From: an uncultured Candidatus Nemicrothrix sp.
GTDB taxonomy: Bacteria; Actinomycetota; Acidimicrobiia; Acidimicrobiales; UBA8592
Length of the DNA stretch: 5,828 bases
Assembly: GCA_913046155.1 (NCBI GenBank)
Contig: CAJWRY010000089.1
Coordinates: 1-5,828 of the forward strand
Direction: 5' to 3'
Shown here: piece by piece, positions 1-5,825 of the stretch
Numbering within the stretch: position 1 is the stretch's first letter
Layout of the letters: each line of letters opens with the position of its first letter
Notes under the pieces: generated by a model
Databases searched by the model: none
What the model was told of the DNA's origin: nothing
What the model saw: only the letters and a program-made list of their open reading frames with translations
Translations under genes and position numbers: made by a program

Positions 1-17
1 TGTCTTCCCTTTTTCAT
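1..17 (-). CDS. Start of an unidentified minus-strand gene (partial)
   Basis: Only the first five codons are inside the window; they read MKKGR. The call rests on a GGAGGA ribosome-binding sequence at 21-26 (minus strand), 3-4 bases before an ATG at 15-17. This is the best Shine-Dalgarno match on the minus strand of the window. The gene would follow rnd in the same direction after a spacer of about 75 bases. Nothing can be said about the product. Confidence 0.4.
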
Positions 18-48
18 GATTCCTCCACACAGCCAAGTATCTAAGGGG

Positions 49-77
49 ATGATCACATTCATTCTAGTCGTGATCAT
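49..77. repeat. Perfect 8-base inverted repeat, operator-like or weak hairpin
   Basis: ATGATCAC at 49-56 is the exact reverse complement of GTGATCAT at 70-77, with 13 bases between. Each arm contains the palindrome TGATCA, so two such sites lie 21 bases apart, about two helical turns. It sits between the rnd stop codon and the start of the next minus-strand gene. No T-run follows it on either strand, so an intrinsic terminator is unlikely. A dimeric regulator site for the downstream gene, or a transcript-end hairpin, are both possible. Confidence 0.45.
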
Positions 78-91
78 GAAGTTTGTGCGCT

Positions 92-1258
92 TTACGGAAG
101 AGTTCCTCTCTCCTCGATGACTAAGCGTCCATTATTGAATGAAAGCGAACATTTCCCTTGCAATAAATTGTCAACCTGCTCGCCGACTTCTTCATGTCGC
201 CACCCTTCCTGAAGTCGACTATTGTTTTCCCCTCGCAAAAGGTCCTCTATATCAGAGCGACTTCCCAATAAAGCAGGGTCAATATTCATGTCAGTTGCGA
301 ATTGTGCAAGCCAAGCAGAAAGCAAAGTAACTGCCGGTCGCATCTCAGGTGGCAAGGATTTCTTTCGATTTTTAAGGTTAGGAATTGGGTCAGCCTCAAG
401 ACCCCTGCCAACAATTTTCAGAAGGTGTTGACCCTTTTCCTTTTGATATTGTGCTGAATCAAAGCCACGAATATTCTTTAAATCTGATAACTTTGTCGGT
501 TTTCTTTGCGCAATTCCCACCAAAGCTAAGTCAGACATTATGTATCGGTTGGGGATATCATTTTTTTGGGCAGCTGTCTCACGCCATTCAGCTAAAGCTT
601 GGGCGACTCCTCGAGCTTGTTTATTGAGATGCTTGGCTTCTTTAATTCGTTGCCAAGCATCCTTTGGATCAATCAACTTCTGCCGCTTCTCTAAGAATGT
701 TGCAAATTCGGCTTTAGCCCATTCATACCTTTTGAGCTCTATCAATCGTTCTGTAAGTACTTGATGCAAATCAAGTAGATGCCTAACATCTGAGGCAGCA
801 TACCGAAGTTGACTATCTGATAGCGGACGTTGCAGCCAATCGGTCAGCCTATCACCCTTTGTTATCTTGATTCCCAGCAAATTCTCGTGGAGCGAAGCTA
901 GTGATGGGGTTCGCATACCAAGAAAGCCAGCAGCGATTTGGGTATCAAAAATACTGTTAGGAACTGCCCCCGTCGCTCGATGAAGAACCTCAAGATCTTG
1001 TGAACCGGCATGAAAGACTGCAATTGAATTTGAAAGAAATATCTTTGATAACACGCTCAAATCTAAATTCAGCGGGTCAATTATCACCAAGCGGTTACTC
1101 CATCGCAATTGGATAAGGGCAAGCTTTGCAAAGTAGGTTTTCTCCCTGTGGAATTCAGTGTCTATAGCGTAAATGTCACTTTTGCTAAGCTCTTCTACAA
1201 TTGAAATTAATTCAGGTTGATCATCAACAACTTCGGCATCAATTAGGTCAGAATTCAT
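92..1258 (-). CDS. rnd: Ribonuclease D (DEDDy 3'-5' exoribonuclease with HRDC domain)
   Basis: Predicted cytoplasmic exonuclease that trims 3' ends of tRNA precursors and other structured RNAs, using two metal ions. From the chosen start the protein has 388 residues, close to E. coli RNase D (375). The exonuclease domain comes first: exo I has D33 and E35 (AIDTEF), exo II D88 (HAGSQDLEVL), exo III Y153 and D157 (YAASDV), so the full DEDDy set is present. An HRDC domain follows at about 209-289, opening shortly after PKDAW, then a second HRDC-like C-terminal region. The ATG at 1256-1258 lies one base after the rhodanese TAA, suggesting translational coupling. No ribosome site precedes it. An alternative in-frame ATG at 1292-1294 has AGGA seven bases upstream and would overlap the rhodanese gene by 35 bases. 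It is last in the operon that starts with pyk. Family assignment is secure; the start is not. Confidence 0.95.
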   Translation of the reverse strand: MNSDLIDAEVVDDQPELISIVEELSKSDIYAIDTEFHREKTYFAKLALIQLRWSNRLVIIDPLNLDLSVLSKIFLSNSIAVFHAGSQDLEVLHRATGAVPNSIFDTQIAAGFLGMRTPSLASLHENLLGIKITKGDRLTDWLQRPLSDSQLRYAASDVRHLLDLHQVLTERLIELKRYEWAKAEFATFLEKRQKLIDPKDAWQRIKEAKHLNKQARGVAQALAEWRETAAQKNDIPNRYIMSDLALVGIAQRKPTKLSDLKNIRGFDSAQYQKEKGQHLLKIVGRGLEADPIPNLKNRKKSLPPEMRPAVTLLSAWLAQFATDMNIDPALLGSRSDIEDLLRGENNSRLQEGWRHEEVGEQVDNLLQGKCSLSFNNGRLVIEERGTLP

Positions 1259-1259
1259 A

Positions 1260-1595
1260 TTAGAAGAGGGGTAAATCTGTATCTCCATAGTCATACGAGC
1301 GTCCTGAAGAAACCCAGCCTTTCGTGCCCCCTGCGATATTAATAGCATCAATATGGAATTTTGATAAGAAGTCTCCAGCTACTTTTGATCGATTCCCAGA
1401 AGCACAAATCAAATAGACGGGCCTATCTAGGGGGAATTTGTCAACGTGTTCTGGAACTTCTGCCAAGGGTAACAATTCGGCCCCGGGAACTCGCATCTCT
1501 ATGAATTCATACTCCTCGCGAACATCAACGAGGCAAATATTTCCCAAATCTAATTTAGCGAGCTCATCTATGGATATTTCATGGATTTCTGTCAA
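1260..1595 (-). CDS. Single-domain rhodanese-like sulfurtransferase
   Basis: A 111-residue protein that is one complete rhodanese domain, similar in size to GlpE or PspE. Visible motifs are the LVDVREEYEF segment (22-31), the helix start after HVDKFP, and the active-site loop CASGNRS with the persulfide-forming cysteine at C64. The closing IAGGTKGW segment lies at about 87-94. The catalytic Cys is present, so sulfur transfer is plausible; the acceptor is unknown. Translation appears to begin at TTG (1593-1595), supported by GAAGGAG at 1600-1606 only 4 bases before it; there is no usable in-frame ATG nearby. It follows mobA after 31 bases and is followed by rnd after one base. Next to mobA it could supply sulfur for molybdopterin or another cofactor, but that is inference from position alone. 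No signal peptide is seen, so it should act in the cytoplasm. Confidence 0.92.
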   Translation of the reverse strand: MTEIHEISIDELAKLDLGNICLVDVREEYEFIEMRVPGAELLPLAEVPEHVDKFPLDRPVYLICASGNRSKVAGDFLSKFHIDAINIAGGTKGWVSSGRSYDYGDTDLPLF

Positions 1596-1599
1596 GATG

Positions 1600-1606
1600 C
1601 TCCTTC
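1600..1606 (-). promoter_or_regulatory. Ribosome-binding site deciding the TTG start of the rhodanese gene
   Basis: GAAGGAG on the minus strand ends four bases before TTG (1593-1595). It is the only clear Shine-Dalgarno sequence inside the pyk-rnd operon and supports the rare TTG start. Confidence 0.55.
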
Positions 1607-1626
1607 ACAAATCTGACTTCTCCAGA

Positions 1627-2181
1627 CTAGTCGCCATTTAATTGTGATGGTGTATTAGCGCTTCGAAGTTTCTCTGGATGTGCAGACTGATAGGGTTCGC
1701 AATCCAAAAAAGTTGAAGCTTCATGCATTGATCTAACACCATTCATAAATTGAGACTCAAGAAGCTCAACATTTTTAGTTCGTATCGTAGAAAACAAATA
1801 CTGCTCTTTACCTTCATGAAATGGGAAAACCATACTTCTTGAATTGAGTTTAGAAATGCATTCAAGAATTACTGAGCTATCAATATCTAGATAGTCACAT
1901 GCCAGAATAACCGCTATATCGCTTTCAACATTTTTCAAGCCTGTTATTACACCACCAAGAGGCCCTTCATTAGGGAATAAATCTTCACAATATTGAACAT
2001 TCTTTTCCAGTGAACTGGTTTTTGTGGCGCCACCTACGATAACGACGTCATTCGCTCCAGCTGCGATCAGAGATTCAACAGCAATGTCAATAAGTCGTCT
2101 TCCTTTGTGTAGGATTTCGGCTTTATTACGACCCATTCGAGAGGACGAGCCACCATTAAGAACAATTCCAGAGAAATTCAT
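1627..2181 (-). CDS. mobA: Molybdenum cofactor guanylyltransferase-like nucleotidyltransferase (MobA family)
   Basis: Predicted to transfer GMP from GTP to molybdopterin-bound molybdenum, giving the guanine dinucleotide cofactor. At 184 residues it is close to E. coli MobA (194). The N-terminal nucleotide-binding signature is LNGGSSSRMGRNKA (8-21), with R15 and K20 in the expected places. PNEGPLGG lies at 70-77 and the metal-binding Asp at D96 in ACDYLDID. The C-terminus has the family-like end ANTPSQL. The usual CD-x-P sequence after the metal Asp has Leu instead of Pro, a small departure. Other members of this nucleotidyltransferase fold, such as MobA-like proteins acting on other cofactors, cannot be excluded because specificity is hard to read from sequence. 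Its ATG directly follows the stop of the DUF3151 gene (TAAATG), and no ribosome site is seen, so it is probably translated by coupling. Confidence 0.85.
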   Translation of the reverse strand: MNFSGIVLNGGSSSRMGRNKAEILHKGRRLIDIAVESLIAAGANDVVIVGGATKTSSLEKNVQYCEDLFPNEGPLGGVITGLKNVESDIAVILACDYLDIDSSVILECISKLNSRSMVFPFHEGKEQYLFSTIRTKNVELLESQFMNGVRSMHEASTFLDCEPYQSAHPEKLRSANTPSQLNGD

Positions 2182-2625
2182 TTACAGTGAATTAATTTGT
2201 AATTGTTCCCAACCGGGTTCAAGTTGCCGGAGGAAAAGGCCGCATCGCTCTGCCTCTTCATAGTCTCCAATCTCTTTCGAAATTTCTGCCAATCGATTAA
2301 GGGCAAATAAGAAATATCGATTACCTGGATGTTCCCAGCGCACGAACCCTGAACCGCGCCAGCCATTTTTTCGCAATGAGTCAAGACCGCGATGATAAGC
2401 TAAACGAAAATATGAATACGACTCCATCATTTCAGATGAAGATATACCTAAAACACACCAGATTCCTATTGACTCCGGATTCTTAGAAGCGAGTACCAAT
2501 AGGTTAGAACGTCTATCCGCAGATTCATTATCTCGTATTTTTTTAATCTCTTGTTCAAATAAAGGATCCTCACCAGGCAATCTTGTTTCAGGTATTTTTC
2601 CTTTATTGAATGTAACTTCGCTCAT
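2182..2625 (-). CDS. DUF3151 family protein, actinobacterial, function unknown
   Basis: A 147-residue protein recognised from the family's strongest block: AYHRGLDSLRKNGWRG (76-91) followed by WEHPGN, a Phe-rich helix, and an acidic segment with ERCGLFLRQLEP (126-137). The C-terminal part resembles a helical TPR-like repeat, but no enzyme motif is visible. There is no signal peptide or membrane segment, so it is presumably cytoplasmic. The family is essentially confined to Actinobacteria and is the clearest lineage marker in the window. The gene starts 5 bases after the pyk stop and ends directly at the mobA start, so the three are almost certainly one transcript. Compared with the high-GC members I recall, the N-terminal 60 residues are the least conserved part. 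I cannot assign a function. Confidence 0.93.
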   Translation of the reverse strand: MSEVTFNKGKIPETRLPGEDPLFEQEIKKIRDNESADRRSNLLVLASKNPESIGIWCVLGISSSEMMESYSYFRLAYHRGLDSLRKNGWRGSGFVRWEHPGNRYFLFALNRLAEISKEIGDYEEAERCGLFLRQLEPGWEQLQINSL

Positions 2626-2630
2626 AACTA

Positions 2631-4073
2631 TTAAGGGACTCTCATAATTCTTAGAACATCTGTTGCAGGTGAATCCCCAGTTATACCTGCAAGCACCCCG
2701 ATTAAGTCATTAGATTTTACATGACCTTCAGCGATAGCAACATTAATTGCATTTTCGATCCGTGTTTCATAACCCAGTTCGCTTGTAATTGTGTAGGGAG
2801 TCACCCCCCAGCTCAAAGTTAACTGCTGAGCTGTTCGGTCATCCATTGTCATTCCCAATATCGGCACATTAGGTCTAAAACGCGCCATGGAGCGAACAGT
2901 GAAACCCGAGCCAGAAATGCAGAGGAGGGCCGCTAAATCAAGTTCGTTGGCAGCACGCCACGTAGCTAAAGTCATGGCATCTGTTATTCCCTCCGAACCA
3001 TTAGAAGAAGACTCATCTTCAGGATCTTGCCGCAGTTGCGCAACTCTCTCAGCCCACCGCTCATAATCGAATGCCTCATCAGCACGCTGCGCTATACGAG
3101 ACATCGTCTCAACAGATTCAACGGGGTATTCGCCAATAGCAGTTTCGCCCGAGAGCATCACAGCAGAAGTTCCATCGAATACAGCATTTGCAACATCCGA
3201 AGCTTCGGCTCTTGTAGGCGAGGAATTTTGTATCATTGAATCAAGCATTTGTGTTGCAGTAATTACTGGTAGACCACCAGCTATGCATTCAGCGATGATT
3301 TTCTTTTGCAAATGCGGAAGATCGGCAAGATCAAACTCTGTCCCCAGATCCCCTCTCGCAACCATGATACCTGCCGAGGCTTCGATTATTCCTTTGAGAT
3401 TCTCTACCGCTGCTCGGGTTTCAATCTTTGCAACTACCAAGGGGCCACGAGGGTGAGGTTCTGTACCAACTCGACGAACGTCATGCGCAGAACGTACATA
3501 CGATACGGCAACCATATCAACACCTAGCTCAACGAAAGCGTCTAGCTTCCTTAGATCACTATCGGTGGGAGTTGGCAAGCTTAACCTTTCGGATGGAATG
3601 CGTATGCCAGGCCTACCGTGAAGGCGTCCTCCACTTGTAACGATTCCTGTGGCACCTGATGCAGAGACGTTCTCAACCCTTACCACTACTTGCCCATCGC
3701 CAAACGGGATTACGTCACCTGGCAAAAGATCATTCAAAACATTCTCATACTCTACTTCAATTACCTTCTCATCTGATCCACGACTACCGGGAACAATCGA
3801 AATCTCAGAGTCCTTAACTAATTCAGAACCTTCATCACTGAAAGCTGCAGATCGAATCTTTGGCCCCGGTAAGTCAACAAGGATTCCGACCCGTTTTGAT
3901 AAATCCGCAGCAACTTGGCGTATGCGTTTAAATCTCTCAATAGCTTCATCTAAAGTGCCGTGAGCAAGCCCTAATCTCGCAACGTCCATACCTGCATCAA
4001 TAATTTTCCTTAGCTCAGATTCAGAGTCGCTGGCTGGCCCAATAGTTGCGATTATTTTTGTGCGTCTTTCCAT
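2631..4073 (-). CDS. pyk: Pyruvate kinase
   Basis: Converts phosphoenolpyruvate and ADP to pyruvate and ATP in glycolysis; cytoplasmic, normally a tetramer. All 480 residues fit the family: TKIIATIGPAS at the N-terminus, the B domain from about 70 to 165, the active-site KIE at 216-218, metal Asp D242 in MVARGDLG, TATQMLDSM at 272-280, SPTRAE at 285-290, MLSGETA at 306-312, and a C-terminal allosteric domain with SGSGFTVRSMARFRP. The usual RxNxSHG motif is RLGLAHG (33-39), so two potassium ligands are replaced by Gly and Ala. Residue 72 in DLPGPKIR is Lys, as in potassium-independent enzymes. An acidic, Ser-rich linker (348-362) separates the catalytic and C-terminal parts. It is the first gene of a five-gene operon. 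Its ATG has no Shine-Dalgarno site but has a TAGCGT hexamer 6 bases upstream, which suggests a leaderless transcript. Confidence 0.97.
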   Translation of the reverse strand: MERRTKIIATIGPASDSESELRKIIDAGMDVARLGLAHGTLDEAIERFKRIRQVAADLSKRVGILVDLPGPKIRSAAFSDEGSELVKDSEISIVPGSRGSDEKVIEVEYENVLNDLLPGDVIPFGDGQVVVRVENVSASGATGIVTSGGRLHGRPGIRIPSERLSLPTPTDSDLRKLDAFVELGVDMVAVSYVRSAHDVRRVGTEPHPRGPLVVAKIETRAAVENLKGIIEASAGIMVARGDLGTEFDLADLPHLQKKIIAECIAGGLPVITATQMLDSMIQNSSPTRAEASDVANAVFDGTSAVMLSGETAIGEYPVESVETMSRIAQRADEAFDYERWAERVAQLRQDPEDESSSNGSEGITDAMTLATWRAANELDLAALLCISGSGFTVRSMARFRPNVPILGMTMDDRTAQQLTLSWGVTPYTITSELGYETRIENAINVAIAEGHVKSNDLIGVLAGITGDSPATDVLRIMRVP

Positions 4074-4079
4074 ACTTAT

Positions 4080-4085
4080 ACGCTA
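4080..4085 (-). promoter_or_regulatory. Putative -10 element of a leaderless pyk operon promoter
   Basis: TAGCGT on the minus strand fits the TAnnnT form of actinobacterial -10 elements. It is separated by 6 bases (ATAAGT) from the pyk ATG, so transcription would begin at the A of the start codon. No recognisable -35 box is seen 16-18 bases upstream, and no ribosome site precedes the gene. The identical hexamer at the same distance before the divergent gene strengthens the call. Confidence 0.5.
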
Positions 4086-4148
4086 TAGATTCGATGATCA
4101 AACCGTGTTGACTACCAGAAATTTCGATAAATTTAGTCTTTAATGTGA

Positions 4149-4154
4149 TAGCGT
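4149..4154 (+). promoter_or_regulatory. Putative -10 element of a leaderless promoter for the GDPD gene
   Basis: TAGCGT followed by 6 bases (CGAGGT) and then the GTG start at 4161. The GAGGT just before GTG is too close to serve as a ribosome site. No good -35 is seen; TTGACT at 4108-4113 is 35 bases from this hexamer. The alternative TAATGT at 4141-4146 would give a short leader. Confidence 0.5.
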
Positions 4155-4160
4155 CGAGGT

Positions 4161-4928
4161 GTGCCGGACAAGGATTTCTTACAATCTGACTTTCCACTTG
4201 CCTTTGCCCATAGAGGAGGGATACTGGATTTTCCAGAAAATTCTTTGAAGGCGTTCAAGGGTGCTTATGACTTGGGTTTCCGATACATGGAGACTGATGT
4301 ACATGCAACCAAAGACGGAAAACTAGTTGCTTTCCATGATGACAAACTAGATCGAGTGACTGACAGTAAGGGGAAGGTGGGAGAATCTACCTTTTCGGAT
4401 TTATCACAAGCTTTAATTGGTGGGACTGAACCGATTCCATTACTCATTGAATTGTTAGAAGAATTCCCTGATGCAAAGTTCAATATTGACCCCAAACATG
4501 ACGCAGCTGTGAAACCACTTGCGGAAGTAATCGTTAGAACAAATTCAACTAACAGGGTATGTGTCGGTTCATTTTCTGACGATAGGATAAAACGGGTTGC
4601 GAAATTAATAGGTCCTAAGTTATGCACGGGCATGGGACCGAAATCTATCTCTAAGTTACAAATTTCACGATTTACAAAATCTCTTCTTAGGTCACCATTT
4701 GGAGATTGCGCACAGGTGCCATCAAAGATTAAGGGAGTCCCTTTCATAACTAGTGAATTCATTAAAAGGGCACATAATTTTGGCAAAGTTGTTCATGCAT
4801 GGACCATTAATGATCGGGAAGAAATCGAATACCTTTTGGACTTGGGAGTTGATGGAATAATGACTGATAATTTATCGGCATTAAAGACTGCATACATGGA
4901 TAGAGGAATATGGAATGACAGAACTTAG
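4161..4928 (+). CDS. Glycerophosphodiester phosphodiesterase (GDPD family)
   Basis: Hydrolyses glycerophosphodiesters to glycerol-3-phosphate and an alcohol, a step in phospholipid turnover. The 255-residue protein shows the complete family pattern on a TIM barrel: HRGG with H17 and R18, PEN (E26, N27), METDVH with metal ligands E44 and D46, and FHDD with H59. FNIDPKHD lies at 107-114 (D110 where many relatives have Glu), the VHAWTIND segment near 215 and a closing GVDGIMTDN. No signal peptide is seen, so it is most like cytoplasmic UgpQ-type enzymes; I leave the symbol blank because no ugp transport genes are present. The GTG start fits the family N-terminus, with AHRGG about 15 residues in. 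It is divergent from pyk and overlaps the next gene by 14 bases. Confidence 0.95.
   Translation: MPDKDFLQSDFPLAFAHRGGILDFPENSLKAFKGAYDLGFRYMETDVHATKDGKLVAFHDDKLDRVTDSKGKVGESTFSDLSQALIGGTEPIPLLIELLEEFPDAKFNIDPKHDAAVKPLAEVIVRTNSTNRVCVGSFSDDRIKRVAKLIGPKLCTGMGPKSISKLQISRFTKSLLRSPFGDCAQVPSKIKGVPFITSEFIKRAHNFGKVVHAWTINDREEIEYLLDLGVDGIMTDNLSALKTAYMDRGIWNDRT
4903..4907 (+). promoter_or_regulatory. Ribosome-binding site of the VOC gene, inside the GDPD gene
   Basis: GAGGA lies 7 bases before the ATG at 4915, an ideal distance. It fixes the start of the overlapping gene and shows that the VOC protein can be translated efficiently on the shared message. Confidence 0.6.
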
Positions 4929-5343
4929 CCCATTTCATTACGCCTTTGTGGTGAGGGATTTAGATTTAACTCGAGATTTTTATATCAATACACTAGGAGC
5001 ACATGAAGCACGAAGCGATCAAAGGTGGGTAGACTTTAATTTCTTTGGACATCAACTTAGTGCTCATCTGGCTAATGAATACACCCAGCCCTCGCCTTCT
5101 CTAAGCCTGATTGATGGTGATCATATTCCTATTCCTCATTTTGGGATAGTCCTGCCGAAAGTTGATTGGAAACAGCTGTCAGAACGACTTAAAGGAAAAA
5201 AGATAGAATTTGCTCTCGAACCTAAGTTGCGATTTAAGAATACGCCAGGCGAACAGTGGTCAATGTTCCTTTATGATCCTTTTATGAACGGAATCGAATT
5301 CAAGTCCTTTGAAAATACAGAGTTGATATTTGCGTCCTCTTAA
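4915..5343 (+). CDS. VOC superfamily protein (glyoxalase/dioxygenase fold)
   Basis: A 142-residue, single-unit vicinal-oxygen-chelate protein with two beta-alpha-beta-beta-beta modules. Likely metal ligands are H8 in PFHYAF, H75 in PHFGIVL and E128 in GIEFK, matching the usual His/His/Glu arrangement. Other family features are VRDLDLTRDFY (13-23), WVDFNFFGHQ (38-47) and PGEQWSMFLYDP (111-122). The overall pattern matches small bacterial VOC proteins usually labelled glyoxalase or bleomycin-resistance/dioxygenase; the substrate cannot be read from the sequence. The gene overlaps the end of the GDPD gene by 14 bases in another frame and has its own good ribosome site, so the two are co-transcribed. 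Whether the two enzymes share a pathway is unknown. There is no obvious terminator after its TAA. Confidence 0.9.
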   Translation: MTELSPFHYAFVVRDLDLTRDFYINTLGAHEARSDQRWVDFNFFGHQLSAHLANEYTQPSPSLSLIDGDHIPIPHFGIVLPKVDWKQLSERLKGKKIEFALEPKLRFKNTPGEQWSMFLYDPFMNGIEFKSFENTELIFASS

Positions 5344-5360
5344 ACCAGCGCGGTGAATCC

Positions 5361-5421
5361 TGTGGATAACATGTGAGTTATAACCTCAGAATGTGGATTT
5401 TGGGGTTTTATTTGTGGATAT
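5361..5421 (-). promoter_or_regulatory. Cluster of three DnaA-box-like sites
   Basis: TGTGGATAA at 5361-5369 is a perfect DnaA box (TTATCCACA on the minus strand). TGTGGATTT at 5392-5400 has two differences and TGTGGATAT at 5413-5421 has one. All three have the same orientation and their starts are 31 and 21 bases apart, near three and two helical turns. DnaA binding is inferred from the consensus. The cluster may be a regulatory or DnaA-titrating site. Another regulator recognising TGTGGAT is possible. Confidence 0.5.
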
Positions 5422-5443
5422 GTTGAGGATTTCGAATATTCGC

Positions 5444-5471
5444 TTGACCAAAATCAAAAAACATGTAAATG
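5444..5471 (+). promoter_or_regulatory. Possible promoter for the structured RNA
   Basis: TTGACC at 5444-5449 is a good -35 match. Sixteen bases later lies TAAATG (5466-5471), a poor -10. TATCAC at 5472-5477 is a better hexamer but the 22-base spacing is too long. The position just before the first RNA helix is what one would expect, but the -10 is unconvincing. Confidence 0.3.
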
Positions 5472-5678
5472 TATCACTACGCCGATGACAACGGCACAAA
5501 GAATTAGCAAAATCTAATCGGAAGCGGTGGCAGCATCGAAATCCGGGAAGGTACGGCTAAGAAAATGTGACAGCCATCGGAACAGGTTTAACGGGATTAT
5601 CCGAAAGGGTAATCACTGGGAGGAGATCTTCGGAGAACCAACCAGACCGCCATCGGCTTAGGCTGATGGATCCGACTT

Positions 5679-5751
5679 AAGACCGAAAGGGATTAAGCGT
5701 CAAAAGAACCACAACTCTCGAGTTGCAGGAATTTGACAAAAGACCGAAAGG
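5679..5751 (+). repeat. Repeated AAGACCGAAAGG hairpin-loop motif
   Basis: AAGACCGAAAGG occurs exactly at 5679-5690 and 5740-5751, and a related TCCGAAAGGG at 5600-5609. Each forms a CC/GG pair capped by GAAA at the tip of a hairpin in the candidate RNA. Confidence 0.6.
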
Positions 5752-5807
5752 TTCGGATCAAACCTTAGAAGTCCTTCAGGGGATGACTTTGGAAACGTTA
5801 AACTGCA

Positions 5808-5825
5808 CAGCCCCGTGGGGTTTCT
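5808..5825 (+). terminator. Possible intrinsic terminator of the structured RNA
   Basis: AGCCC (5809-5813) can pair with GGGTT (5818-5822) around a CGTG loop, followed by TCTCT. The stem is short and the T-run is broken. CCCC at 5811-5814 could instead pair with GGGG at 5779-5782. It immediately follows the last helix of the right domain, which fits a transcript end. Confidence 0.35.

Larger units (their letters stand above)
5344..5480. other. Non-coding spacer with DnaA-box-like repeats and an AT-rich segment
   Basis: I see no coding region on either strand. The first part (5361-5421) carries TGTGGAT repeats. It also holds the 8-base palindrome GTTATAAC at about 5376-5383. From about 5421 to 5475 the sequence is AT-rich, with A-runs at 5450-5461. 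The structured RNA region begins near 5480. Confidence 0.6.

Noticed and set aside
1259..1351. Longest possible N-terminal extension of RNase D, starting at 1351
   Set aside because: The extra residues lie wholly within the end of the rhodanese gene, are unlike the family and would make a 92-base overlap; starts at 1258 or 1294 are more reasonable.
3649..3963. Plus-strand open frame of 104 codons inside pyk
   Set aside because: Low-complexity Thr/Ser-rich translation antisense to a well-conserved part of pyruvate kinase; a shadow frame.
4108..4113. TTGACT as the -35 box of the GDPD promoter
   Set aside because: It is 35 bases from TAGCGT and 27 from TAATGT, too far for a promoter pair.
4265..4786. 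Minus-strand open frame of 173 codons inside the GDPD gene
   Set aside because: It is antisense to a gene with a complete set of catalytic motifs, shows no family motif of its own and has no ribosome site.
5361..5475. Chromosomal replication origin
   Set aside because: Only three boxes, two imperfect, and no dnaA, dnaN, rpmH or rnpA nearby; kept as a DnaA-box cluster and not called an origin.
5750..5765. GGTTCGGATC looks like a tRNA T-arm
   Set aside because: No acceptor, D or anticodon arms can be fitted around it; it belongs to a hairpin of the candidate RNA.
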